A stretch of 5,128 nucleotides of DNA, taken from the NCBI GenBank assembly GCA_945946715.1, contig CAMEWU010000166.1, forward strand, positions 1 through 5,128, written 5' to 3'. Source of the DNA: an uncultured Clostridium sp. GTDB lineage: Bacteria; Bacillota; Clostridia; Lachnospirales; Lachnospiraceae. Below are positions 1 to 5,018 of the stretch, piece after piece. A program made the translations under genes and the position numbers. Under the pieces are notes generated by a model. The model did no database searches, was not told where the DNA came from, and worked only from the letters and a program-made list of their open reading frames with translations. Position 1 is the first letter of the stretch, and every line of letters begins with the position of its first letter.

Positions 1-169
1 TATCCAGAGCCTCTTCTACAAACCGCTCCTGATCTGTGTCTTCAATTCGTAATATGAAATCGCCACCTTCGTGCTTTGCAATCAGGTATGCGTATAATGC
101 AGTTCTTAAATTGCCAACATGCATACGTCCTGTTGGACTTGGTGCAAATCTGGTTCTAATTTTGCTCAT
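1..169 (-). CDS. gltX: Glutamyl-tRNA synthetase, N-terminal part (runs off window)
   Basis: This is the 5' end of a class I glutamyl-tRNA synthetase, which charges tRNA-Glu with glutamate in the cytoplasm. Only the first 56 residues are in the window. They begin MSKIRTRFAPSPTGRMHVGN and carry the family's start: the FAPSPTG strand (residues 8-14), the HIGH-type ATP-binding signature as HVGN (17-20), LRTALYAYL (21-29), and the RIEDTDQER segment (41-49) that contributes to glutamate and ATP binding. The ATG at 167-169 has an AGGAGAG ribosome site a few bases upstream, so the start is secure. It lies 112 bp downstream of the SEC-C gene on the same strand. No clear terminator separates them, so co-transcription is possible. 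I cannot tell a discriminating from a non-discriminating enzyme from this fragment. Confidence 0.95.
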   Translation of the reverse strand, partial: MSKIRTRFAPSPTGRMHVGNLRTALYAYLIAKHEGGDFILRIEDTDQERFVEEALD

Positions 170-281
170 TTTTATCTCTCCTATCATTTTTGGTATTGCG
201 AAAAAAGAGCTTTCCAGATCATTCGAATCCATAGAATATCCTTTTGATTCGTTATCTGCAAAGCCCCATTTGCTTTCAAAT
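170..281. other. Short intergenic gap between the SEC-C gene and gltX
   Basis: This is 112 bp of AT-rich sequence. It holds the gltX ribosome site (AGGAGAG, about 175-181). On the minus strand there is only a weak potential stem (AAAGC/GCTTT) with no proper T tract, so I see no convincing terminator. I see no strong promoter either. Confidence 0.4.
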
Positions 282-788
282 TTACTTGTTTGCTCCACAG
301 CAGAACTTAAACTTTTTGCCGGAACCACATGGACAAGGATCATTTCGTCCTACCTTTGGTGGCTTTACTACTGTCTTAGAAGTCTTTTCTTTTTTGTACA
401 ACTCTTTCCGACGTTCCGGAGTCAGAATATTATCCCACTCCTCTAATGTATATAACCATTCTGCATTGCAGCCAACCATATTCATATAAAGCTTTTCTAC
501 ATCGATATCGATGGAAACCTGTGTATCAGCTTCCATTTCTTCAATATTATTCGGAGTCTTTAAACTTTCATCGATACCATCTAAAAATCCTACCATTAAC
601 TGCAAGGTAGTTTCATACTTATCTGCCAACTCCTGAACAGTACCTTCTACCACCTCATCCGGATTCTTTAATAACTGCTGATAAATGCCTTTCTCAACAT
701 TAAAATAATTTAACCAGAACTGTTTGCCTTCCGGTGTCCTGTCATCTAAACCATATGCGTAATCCCGCCAGTCTTTTAATAAACTCAT
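282..788 (-). CDS. SEC-C motif protein, 168 aa
   Basis: This is a soluble acidic protein of 168 residues ending in a SEC-C motif, the zinc-binding tail first described at the C-terminus of SecA and found in many small bacterial proteins. The motif is visible as GRNDPCPCGSGKKFKFCCG (147-165), with candidate zinc ligands Cys152, Cys154, Cys163 and Cys164. Residues about 1-130 are mostly helical-looking, rich in Glu, Asp and Leu, and match no enzyme I recognise. A basic linker (about 127-146, KKEKTSKTVVKPPK) joins the two parts. The ATG at 786-788 is preceded by GAAGAGGAT, an acceptable ribosome site. A good promoter lies about 77 bp upstream. SEC-C tails often mediate protein, ribosome or nucleic-acid contacts. 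The specific role here is unknown. Confidence 0.88.
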   Translation of the reverse strand: MSLLKDWRDYAYGLDDRTPEGKQFWLNYFNVEKGIYQQLLKNPDEVVEGTVQELADKYETTLQLMVGFLDGIDESLKTPNNIEEMEADTQVSIDIDVEKLYMNMVGCNAEWLYTLEEWDNILTPERRKELYKKEKTSKTVVKPPKVGRNDPCPCGSGKKFKFCCGANK

Positions 789-864
789 TCTTTTATCCTC
801 TTCTTTCTCGTTTTCGTATATGATTATGTTATCATTTTTTCAAAATTACGTCTTCGACTTTCAC

Positions 865-893
865 AGTATAGCAAACCTGCTGTCAGATTTCAA
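865..893 (-). promoter_or_regulatory. Promoter of the SEC-C gene
   Basis: Reading the minus strand, TTGAAA (893-888) is followed by a 17-bp spacer and TATACT (870-865). A TG one base before the -10 gives an extended -10 (TGC-TATACT). Each hexamer matches the sigma-A consensus at 5 of 6 positions. The expected start is near 858, giving a leader of about 70 nt. The promoter begins immediately after the TAG of the upstream 110-aa gene (894-896), so SEC-C and possibly gltX can be expressed independently of the patatin unit. A second, weaker option (TTGAAA-17-TATACG) lies further downstream in the leader. Confidence 0.7.
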
Positions 894-1226
894 CTACTTT
901 CCTTCCCAGTTCCACTTCATGGCTGCCTTCCATTCTGCCTTCCTGCTGTCATACTCTTCTTCCAGCCAGGCAATCGCTTTTTCTCTTCCTTCTTCACTAA
1001 ACTCAAACCGATTTCTGGTCATTGTTTCCGGTGGAGTTGTCTCATATGCAAATGGCTCTTTCCATACTACAGCTTCCAGCCAGGTTTGTTCTGTAGCCTC
1101 TGATGTTCCTTCTTGCTCCACTTTTTCCGTTACTTTATGTAACAAAAACCGCATGCCTTGAAAGCTGCCAGACCACTTTTGCTTTTTTATATACTGTAAT
1201 GGCATATACTCACTATGTGCCAGCAT
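894..1226 (-). CDS. Conserved hypothetical protein, 110 aa
   Basis: This is a small soluble protein of unknown function, MLAHSEYMPLQYIKKQ at its start. Recognisable landmarks are WSGSFQGMRFLL, a WKEPFAYETTP stretch, and an acidic FEFSEEGREKAIAWL segment near the C-terminus. That overall pattern (SFxGMRY/F, W-EPF, F-F-EEG-A-W) is one I associate with small uncharacterised proteins of Clostridia. No catalytic motif is evident. The reading frame can be extended to a TTG at 1247, but the ATG at 1224-1226 is preferred: AAGGAAG (1234-1240) sits 7 nt upstream of it, whereas the TTG has no comparable site. It follows the patatin gene by 56 bp with no terminator between, so the two are likely co-transcribed. 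Confidence 0.75.
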   Translation of the reverse strand: MLAHSEYMPLQYIKKQKWSGSFQGMRFLLHKVTEKVEQEGTSEATEQTWLEAVVWKEPFAYETTPPETMTRNRFEFSEEGREKAIAWLEEEYDSRKAEWKAAMKWNWEGK

Positions 1227-1282
1227 CTCTGTTCTTCCTTTCTGCAATCGTTTGCTTCACCTGCATTTCTCTTACCCTTGTA

Positions 1283-2131
1283 CTATTTTTCCATAAACTT
1301 ACAGAGTTTTTCATACTCTGCTTTCATCCGTTCATATCCATGCTGATAGAATTCTTCCCTTTTTTCTTCTCTGGTTTCAAATTTACTGATACATGGCATT
1401 TCCGGTCTAAGGATAAATACCTTCCCTTCTGATTCCAGACGTTCCATTTCCTCCCGCTGAGTTGCATAAACATCTGCCCGTTCTAACAATGCATCCGCAA
1501 ATTTCGGATATTTTTTTCCATATATTCCTTTAATAAAAAGCTTATATTTCTTATAATCAGTAGGAGTTTCATTTCCGGTTTTCGTCATAATAATAACAAC
1601 CTTATCACATCCCCGCTGGAATGCGTGATTATATGGAATCGAATCCACCAGGCTGCCATCCATATAGTCCTGTCCATCCATTTCGACAGGTATGGATAAA
1701 ATTGGTACAGAACAGGAAGCTTTTACCGCTGTCAACGTATGTGTATCGTCACCTGCTCCATTAATATATTCTGCTTTTGCCGTATTGCAGTTTACTACAA
1801 CAATTTCATGCTCAACCTTTGTATTTCGATGTGCCTCAAAATCATATGGAAATGTCTTGTAGGAAAATTCAAATACCATCTTATCCAAATTCAGGTAACT
1901 ACCGGTTTTTATTAATTGTGACGCTCCATAATAAGCATCTTTCTTTCCCGGACTAATTACATTTCTGGTTCTTCCACGCTGCCCCGAAATATAATTCATC
2001 ATATTACCTGCACCAGCTGAAACACCGGCAATATAATCAAATGTTACATTTTTATCCAAAAGAAAATCCAAAGCTCCTGCTGTAAATAGCCCACGCAGGG
2101 CACCGCCCTCCAATACCAGTCCTATTTTCAT
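1283..2131 (-). CDS. Patatin-like phospholipase family protein, 282 aa
   Basis: This is a predicted cytoplasmic acyl hydrolase of the patatin/RssA-like family (bacterial YjjU-type), using a Ser-Asp dyad on lipid esters. Numbered from the preferred start, it has the oxyanion-hole loop EGGALRG (8-14), the nucleophile elbow GVSAG with Ser38 (36-40), the family strand KASCSVP (137-143), and the catalytic Asp158 in MDGSLVDS (157-164). The usual DG(G/A) is DGS here, a substitution common in this subgroup. Length and order of motifs are typical, so it looks intact. No signal peptide is seen. The C-terminal part (about 215-282) is charged and helical. A start nine bases upstream (2140, adding MIR) is possible, but the ATG at 2131 has AAGGA at proper distance and gives the canonical MKIGLVLEGG beginning. 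The natural substrate is unknown. Confidence 0.92.
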   Translation of the reverse strand: MKIGLVLEGGALRGLFTAGALDFLLDKNVTFDYIAGVSAGAGNMMNYISGQRGRTRNVISPGKKDAYYGASQLIKTGSYLNLDKMVFEFSYKTFPYDFEAHRNTKVEHEIVVVNCNTAKAEYINGAGDDTHTLTAVKASCSVPILSIPVEMDGQDYMDGSLVDSIPYNHAFQRGCDKVVIIMTKTGNETPTDYKKYKLFIKGIYGKKYPKFADALLERADVYATQREEMERLESEGKVFILRPEMPCISKFETREEKREEFYQHGYERMKAEYEKLCKFMEK

Positions 2132-2187
2132 TCTTATCATCCTTATCTTCTCTGTATAGTTCTATCTTTTGAAATATCCTATTTCCA

Positions 2188-2643
2188 TTACAGAACGGAA
2201 TAGGAAATAATCATAATCCTTATAATATAATAAATAAATCCCAAAATAGCCAAGCTATTACTGATAAATATTAAAGTCCCGGCCACTATATGAAACCGCC
2301 GAACAGCCGGTGTTTCATTTAATACCTCTGTTCTGACAATGGGATAAGATGCAGGTGCTGACAAGATGGATAAAATAGACACTTTAAATCCCTTTACACC
2401 TTTCATAATTACAAAACAATCTACAAATAAAAGCAGAAGTGGAATTCCAACCACCACAGCAAAAATCAAAGCTGCTACAACTGTAGTTTTCATACACTCA
2501 ATCAATTCTAATCCGGAATAAAGACTGGTGGACTTTGGAAAAAACCAACCTCCGGCATTCATAAAAATTAAGCATGGAAATATGATACACGATAGTATAT
2601 TCGTACACTCAAATAAGTAAACAAAAACCGGATTTCGTTTCAT
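2188..2643 (-). CDS. Small integral membrane protein, 151 aa, unknown
   Basis: I do not recognise this family. The protein has three evident hydrophobic stretches, about residues 8-29, 52-79 and 117-147. A moderately polar segment lies between the first two, and a longer segment containing KGVKGFKVS and VLNETPAVRR lies between the last two. There is no cleavable signal peptide, no obvious catalytic motif, and a run of Ile/Leu/Tyr at the C-terminus. The ATG at 2641-2643 is supported by a very strong ribosome site, AAAGGGGGA (2651-2659), so translation is expected to be efficient. It is the first gene after the terminator of the biotin operon and precedes the patatin-like gene by 56 bp, which suggests a shared transcript. 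A lipid- or envelope-related role would fit that neighbour but is speculation. Confidence 0.8.
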   Translation of the reverse strand: MKRNPVFVYLFECTNILSCIIFPCLIFMNAGGWFFPKSTSLYSGLELIECMKTTVVAALIFAVVVGIPLLLLFVDCFVIMKGVKGFKVSILSILSAPASYPIVRTEVLNETPAVRRFHIVAGTLIFISNSLAILGFIYYIIRIMIISYSVL

Positions 2644-2678
2644 TCTCTATTCCCCCTTTCATCTGATTTCTACAAATC

Positions 2679-2699
2679 TTTTATGATTTTATCATAAAA
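2679..2699 (-). promoter_or_regulatory. Palindrome over a putative extended -10 of the 151-aa gene
   Basis: TTTTATGAT and ATCATAAAA form perfect 9-bp inverted arms around a 3-bp centre. On the minus strand the palindrome contains TGA-TAAAAT (TAAAAT at 2691-2686), a plausible extended -10 about 40 bp upstream of the start of the membrane-protein gene. The matching -35 position (TGTATC) is poor. The symmetry over the -10 could be an operator for a dimeric repressor. It could also be chance in an AT-rich stretch. Confidence 0.4.
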
Positions 2700-2750
2700 A
2701 TACAAAAAGATACAGTCTTTTCTATTTTTATAAACTTACATTATACATGG

Positions 2751-2780
2751 AAAAAGACCCCGGTGGGGAAACCGGGGCCT
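2751..2780 (-). terminator. Strong intrinsic terminator of the birA-bioY operon
   Basis: On the minus strand AGGCCCCGGT and ACCGGGGTCT form a 10-bp stem (one G-T wobble) closing a TTCCCC loop, followed by a run of five T (2755-2751). It lies about 96 bp past the bioY stop. It is the only GC-rich element in an AT-rich gap, and it separates the biotin operon from the membrane-protein/patatin unit. Confidence 0.9.
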
Positions 2781-2831
2781 CATGGATAAAGGGGAGGATC
2801 GTAGGTCTCTTCTTTCGAAAAGAGCTTACGC

Positions 2832-2863
2832 TTAATCTAATAAGCAATTACTTATTAGATTAA
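2832..2863. repeat. 13-bp perfect inverted repeat in the bioY trailer
   Basis: TTAATCTAATAAG (2832-2844) and its exact complement (2851-2863) are separated by 6 bases, giving a long AT-rich hairpin 12 bp after the bioY stop codon. No T tract follows on either strand, so it is not a standard terminator. Further along the minus strand a second short hairpin, CTCTT...AAGAG (about 2808-2825), precedes the GC-rich terminator. The bioY mRNA therefore has a structured 3' UTR of about 125 nt. Confidence 0.75.
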
Positions 2864-2875
2864 CTATAGTATTAC

Positions 2876-3451
2876 CTATTCCACAGGAGATATACCTGCT
2901 TTTTTATTTTTTTTCAAATCCATGGCTTTTCGAATCGGAATTGCCAGTCCATAAGCTACTGCTACTGAAATTACATCCTTAACAAGATAAGGTGCCGATG
3001 CTAACAAAAAGGACTCCCCAAGGCTTTGTCCACTAACCAACGCAAACTGGATAGAACCACATACATGGCAAATCAGCAGTCCCATAATTCCAAATAGAAT
3101 GGACAACCACTTCTTTTGTATGGCATCCTCCAGTCCACATCCAAAGGCAAGGAACAAAAATCCCCAGATAAATCCACCTGTCATACCAAATAGTTTGGCA
3201 GGACCCACACCAAATCCGGCATACACGGGTATGCCAATAAACCCAATCAGTACATATACAAATGTAGACAACGTCCCTTTCCATTTACCCAGACAATAAC
3301 CAGTTAATGCAACAGCAAAAGTCTGAAGAGTAATGGGAATTCCCCACGGAGTAGGAATGGCAATCTGTGCCAGAACGGCAATGACTGCTGCAAACACACC
3401 TATAAATACAATACTTTTTACTGAAAATACCTGTTTCTTCTCTTCACTCAT
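2876..3451 (-). CDS. bioY: Biotin transporter BioY (ECF substrate-binding component)
   Basis: This is the biotin-specific S-component of an energy-coupling-factor transporter in the cytoplasmic membrane. The 191 residues are the normal length for BioY, with about six hydrophobic segments. Family signatures are present: PITLQTFAVALTG (39-51), a Gly-rich segment with IPVYAGFGVGPAKLFG and TGGFIWGF (74-98), and ASAPYLVKDV near the C-terminus (151-160, with the conserved Lys158-Asp159). The tail is basic (KKNKKAG). The start at 3449-3451 has AGGAGT 9 nt upstream. It follows birA by 63 bp, in which I see neither a terminator nor a second BirA site, so it is probably transcribed from the birA promoter. 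EcfA/EcfT are not nearby and are likely supplied by a shared module elsewhere. Confidence 0.95.
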   Translation of the reverse strand: MSEEKKQVFSVKSIVFIGVFAAVIAVLAQIAIPTPWGIPITLQTFAVALTGYCLGKWKGTLSTFVYVLIGFIGIPVYAGFGVGPAKLFGMTGGFIWGFLFLAFGCGLEDAIQKKWLSILFGIMGLLICHVCGSIQFALVSGQSLGESFLLASAPYLVKDVISVAVAYGLAIPIRKAMDLKKNKKAGISPVE

Positions 3452-3514
3452 AGTATGAATACTCCTATTCTTCTATTTTCCTGTGTTCCATAATATTTTT
3501 TGATGCAAGTTTTT

Positions 3515-4513
3515 CTAATTTACCGATCGTACACTTACTTCTCCGGAGGATAATTCCACCCGTCTGCCATCTTCACATTCCAGAATCAAATGCCCCTGTT
3601 CATCAATATCCACTGCCCGGCCTGTAACCACCGGTTCTGAAAGAGTTCGGACCTGCTGTCCCAGCAAAAACGAACGTCTCTTATACTCTGTCATAAATGT
3701 CCGTTCCGTCAAATGCTTATAATAATTCCAAAATCGATTAATCATTTCAGCTACAATTCTGCTTCGTGCTTCACCATCAGAATCTGCCAGACCATGGTCT
3801 TTCTGATTCAGAAATATAGGACCGGCAATTTCCCGAATCTCTTCCGGAAATCCGCCTTCCGGTTCCCGTACATTAAATCCAATTCCTGTAACTGCATATT
3901 CCAGTAATCCCGTTTCCACATTCATGGAAGCTTCCGTCAGAATTCCACATACTTTTTTGCCATGGCAAAATACATCATTGACCCATTTGATTCCTGCCTG
4001 ATTGCCGGAAACCATTTCAATCGCTTCTGCTGCCGCTACCGCTGCAGCAGTGGTTAAAAACAAAGACTCCTGGGCTGAAAATTGGGGACGGAACAGAAAG
4101 CTGATATAAACACCACTGACTGGTGGGGAATAAAAACTCCGTCCCATTCGCCCCCGTCCGGCAGTTTGTGTTTCTGCTATCACAATTACCCCTTCCGGCT
4201 TTCCCTGTGCCGCATATTCCTTTATCCGGTTATTAGTAGAATCTATTGATTTATAAACTTCTAATGTTAACTCTGATAACTCCGGATTCAGGTATTTTGA
4301 AATGCTTTGGACCGATATAATATCGTTTTCCAATTTCAAACAATATCCCCGATTCGTTCCGGCTGTAATGCAGTATCCTTCCTCTTGCAGGGATTTCACT
4401 GCCTTCCAGACTGCGTTCCGGCTGACGCCCAGCGTAGCCGCCAATTGAGCACCTGAAATATGTTCACCTTTTTGTTTTTCTAAAGTTTCTAATACTTGTT
4501 CCTTTACATTCAT
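3515..4513 (-). CDS. birA: Bifunctional biotin-[acetyl-CoA carboxylase] ligase / biotin operon repressor
   Basis: BirA makes biotinyl-5'-AMP and transfers biotin to a lysine of carboxyl-carrier proteins. With biotinyl-AMP bound it dimerises and represses biotin genes. All three domains are visible in 332 residues. There is an N-terminal winged helix-turn-helix (about 18-60, including ISGAQLAATLGVSRNAVWKA). The central ligase domain has SIDSTN (89-94), the biotinyl-AMP loop GRGRMGR (119-125), KWVND (176-180, usually KWPND), Lys187 in KKVCGILTE (186-194) as the likely counterpart of the biotin-contacting lysine, and GIGFNV (210-215). The C-terminal domain is about 285-332. Because the DNA-binding domain is intact, this is the regulatory (group II) type. 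The ATG at 4511-4513 has GGGG 7 nt upstream. Promoter and operator lie directly upstream, and bioY follows. Confidence 0.96.
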   Translation of the reverse strand: MNVKEQVLETLEKQKGEHISGAQLAATLGVSRNAVWKAVKSLQEEGYCITAGTNRGYCLKLENDIISVQSISKYLNPELSELTLEVYKSIDSTNNRIKEYAAQGKPEGVIVIAETQTAGRGRMGRSFYSPPVSGVYISFLFRPQFSAQESLFLTTAAAVAAAEAIEMVSGNQAGIKWVNDVFCHGKKVCGILTEASMNVETGLLEYAVTGIGFNVREPEGGFPEEIREIAGPIFLNQKDHGLADSDGEARSRIVAEMINRFWNYYKHLTERTFMTEYKRRSFLLGQQVRTLSEPVVTGRAVDIDEQGHLILECEDGRRVELSSGEVSVRSVN

Positions 4514-4556
4514 TTTCTTTCCCCATCAAAGAATAATCTAACTTTTATACGGTCTC

Positions 4557-4585
4557 ATCATATCAGTCGCTTTTTTAATTGTCAA
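4557..4585 (-). promoter_or_regulatory. birA-bioY promoter
   Basis: On the minus strand a perfect TTGACA (4585-4580), a 17-bp spacer and TATGAT (4562-4557), with TG at the extended -10 position, make a near-consensus sigma-A promoter. The expected start is near 4550, giving a leader of about 37 nt before birA. The -35 box lies inside the proximal half of the BirA-type operator, so a bound repressor would block RNA polymerase. Confidence 0.85.
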
Positions 4586-4610
4586 CGTTAATATATAAGA
4601 AGGTGACAAT
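4578..4610. promoter_or_regulatory. Putative BirA operator (BIO box)
   Basis: Two half-sites, ATTGTCAAC (4578-4586) and GGTGACAAT (4602-4610), are inverted with a 15-bp spacer. Read in the same orientation they agree at 8 of 9 bases. Known BirA operators have the form TTGT-n-AAC, a 14-16 bp spacer and GTT-n-ACAA, which this matches well. The site overlaps the -35 box of the birA-bioY promoter, predicting repression of both genes by biotin-loaded BirA. Assignment rests on motif form and position. Confidence 0.8.
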
Positions 4611-4657
4611 CATCAAAAATTAGGTGAAGCTTTTTTCCATTTGAATATCTTTAAGGC

Positions 4658-4686
4658 TTGAAGCACATTTTATATTGTGTTATATT
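4658..4686 (+). promoter_or_regulatory. Promoter of the plus-strand antisense RNA
   Basis: TTGAAG (4658-4663), a 17-bp spacer and TATATT (4681-4686), with TG at the extended -10 position (TGT-TATATT), form a good sigma-A promoter pointing toward the toxin gene. The expected start is about 4693, right at the distal edge of the toxin mRNA terminator. It also diverges from the birA promoter. Confidence 0.7.
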
Positions 4687-4691
4687 AAACA

Positions 4692-4721
4692 TAAAGAAAG
4701 GTATCTGCGTTAACAGATACC
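4692..4721 (-). terminator. Terminator of the small toxin mRNA
   Basis: On the minus strand GGTATCTG and CAGATACC form a perfect 8-bp stem with a TTAACG loop, followed by the T-rich tail TTTCTTTAT. It lies about 100 bp beyond the toxin stop codon and ends the minus-strand transcript ahead of the birA promoter. The plus strand lacks a T tract after the stem, so the signal is directional. Confidence 0.8.
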
Positions 4722-4825
4722 TCTCAGTACGGCATGTATCCCATTCCAAAAGTGGATACTCCCGAGTAGCGTTTTGCTCTTTAGAGCGTCGCCTAACCTG
4801 GAGTGAGACAGGTTAGGCATTTTTT
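4693..4825 (+). ncRNA. Predicted antisense RNA, type I antitoxin candidate
   Basis: This is an RNA of about 133 nt deduced from a promoter at 4658-4686 and a strong plus-strand terminator at 4791-4825. It has no plausible coding frame with a ribosome site. It is fully complementary to the 3' UTR of the convergent 37-aa toxin gene and stops right at the toxin's stop codon, an arrangement like TxpA/RatA and BsrG/SR4 of Bacillus subtilis, where an antitoxin RNA pairs with the 3' end of the toxin mRNA. Local hairpins that could start pairing are GTATCC/GGATAC (4736-4759) and GCTCT/AGAGC (about 4776-4787), besides the terminator stem. The ends are predicted, and function is inferred from architecture. 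Confidence 0.65.
4791..4825 (+). terminator. Terminator of the antisense RNA
   Basis: GCCTAACCTG (4791-4800) and CAGGTTAGGC (4809-4818) make a perfect 10-bp stem with an 8-nt loop, followed by A and six T (4820-4825). On the minus strand no T tract follows the same stem, so it terminates only plus-strand transcription. Its T tract overlaps the TAA of the toxin gene. Confidence 0.9.
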
Positions 4826-4937
4826 ATTTCTTCTTAATGTTTCTCTTATTATCGAGAAAGGTCAGAAACGCAACAATCAAACTACCAAAGGAAATCAGCA
4901 AGCTGGTATGAGCTCGGGAGGCTACCACCCCTGTCAT
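4824..4937 (-). CDS. Putative holin-like / type I toxin peptide, 37 aa
   Basis: This short peptide starts MTGVVASRAH and has a single membrane segment LLISFGSLIVAFLTFL (13-28), followed by DNKRNIKKK. The pattern S/A-FGSLIVA-LTF-D-N-K with a lysine tail is that of the small putative holin-like toxins widespread in Firmicutes. These sit in the membrane and are lethal when over-produced. An in-frame stop (TAA, 4952-4950) caps the frame, so ATG 4935-4937 is the only standard ATG. Its ribosome site is weak (GGAA three bases away), and CCC/GGG can pair around the ATG (4938-4940 with 4929-4931), which fits the poor translation expected of such toxins. The N-terminus is longer and more polar than usual, so the true start is uncertain. 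It has its own promoter, terminator and antisense RNA. Confidence 0.75.
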   Translation of the reverse strand: MTGVVASRAHTSLLISFGSLIVAFLTFLDNKRNIKKK

Positions 4938-4952
4938 GGGTTCCGTAATTTA

Positions 4953-4981
4953 ATTTTATCATATTAACAAGGATGCATCAA
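4953..4981 (-). promoter_or_regulatory. Toxin gene promoter (candidate)
   Basis: On the minus strand TTGATG (4981-4976), a 17-bp spacer and TAAAAT (4958-4953), with TG giving an extended -10 (TGA-TAAAAT), predict a start near 4946, leaving a leader of only about 9 nt before the ATG. A perfect TATAAT at 4990-4985 is an alternative -10 with a poor -35. It would give a leader of about 40 nt. Confidence 0.55.
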
Positions 4982-5014
4982 TAAATTATAATTTTTTCAT
5001 ATCAAATTATTGAT
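4977..5014. repeat. 8-bp inverted repeat flanking the toxin promoter
   Basis: ATCAATAA (4977-4984) and TTATTGAT (5007-5014) are perfect inverted arms 22 bp apart in very AT-rich DNA. The inner arm overlaps the -35 of the toxin promoter and the pair brackets the alternative TATAAT. This could be a regulator site, or AT-rich coincidence. Confidence 0.35.
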
Positions 5015-5018
5015 AATT

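Noticed and set aside
36..446. Plus-strand open frame of 136 codons
   Set aside because: It runs antisense to gltX and the SEC-C gene, whose protein motifs are unmistakable on the minus strand. It has low-complexity hydrophobic content and no ribosome site.
820..1432. Plus-strand open frames opposite the 110-aa and patatin genes
   Set aside because: They are antisense shadows. The minus-strand frames have ribosome sites, and the patatin-like one has diagnostic motifs. The plus-strand products are Phe/Ser-rich with no recognisable features.
2188..2230. Terminator after the 151-aa membrane gene
   Set aside because: A bulged TCCTATTCC/GGAAATAGGA stem spans the gene end and gap (about 2175-2205), but no T tract follows on either strand.
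2782..2835. Plus-strand mini-ORF of 17 codons (ATGGATAAAGGG...)
   Set aside because: There is no promoter or ribosome site, and it lies between the bioY terminator and the trailer hairpins. Chance is the simplest reading.
3033..3299. Alternative frames inside bioY on both strands
   Set aside because: BioY family motifs run continuously through this stretch in one frame. The alternatives are Trp/Cys- or Pro/Asn-rich shadows.
4514..4823. Protein-coding gene in the 310-bp gap between birA and the toxin ORF
   Set aside because: No frame with a ribosome site was seen. The stretch is accounted for by the birA promoter/operator, the antisense RNA and the toxin terminator.
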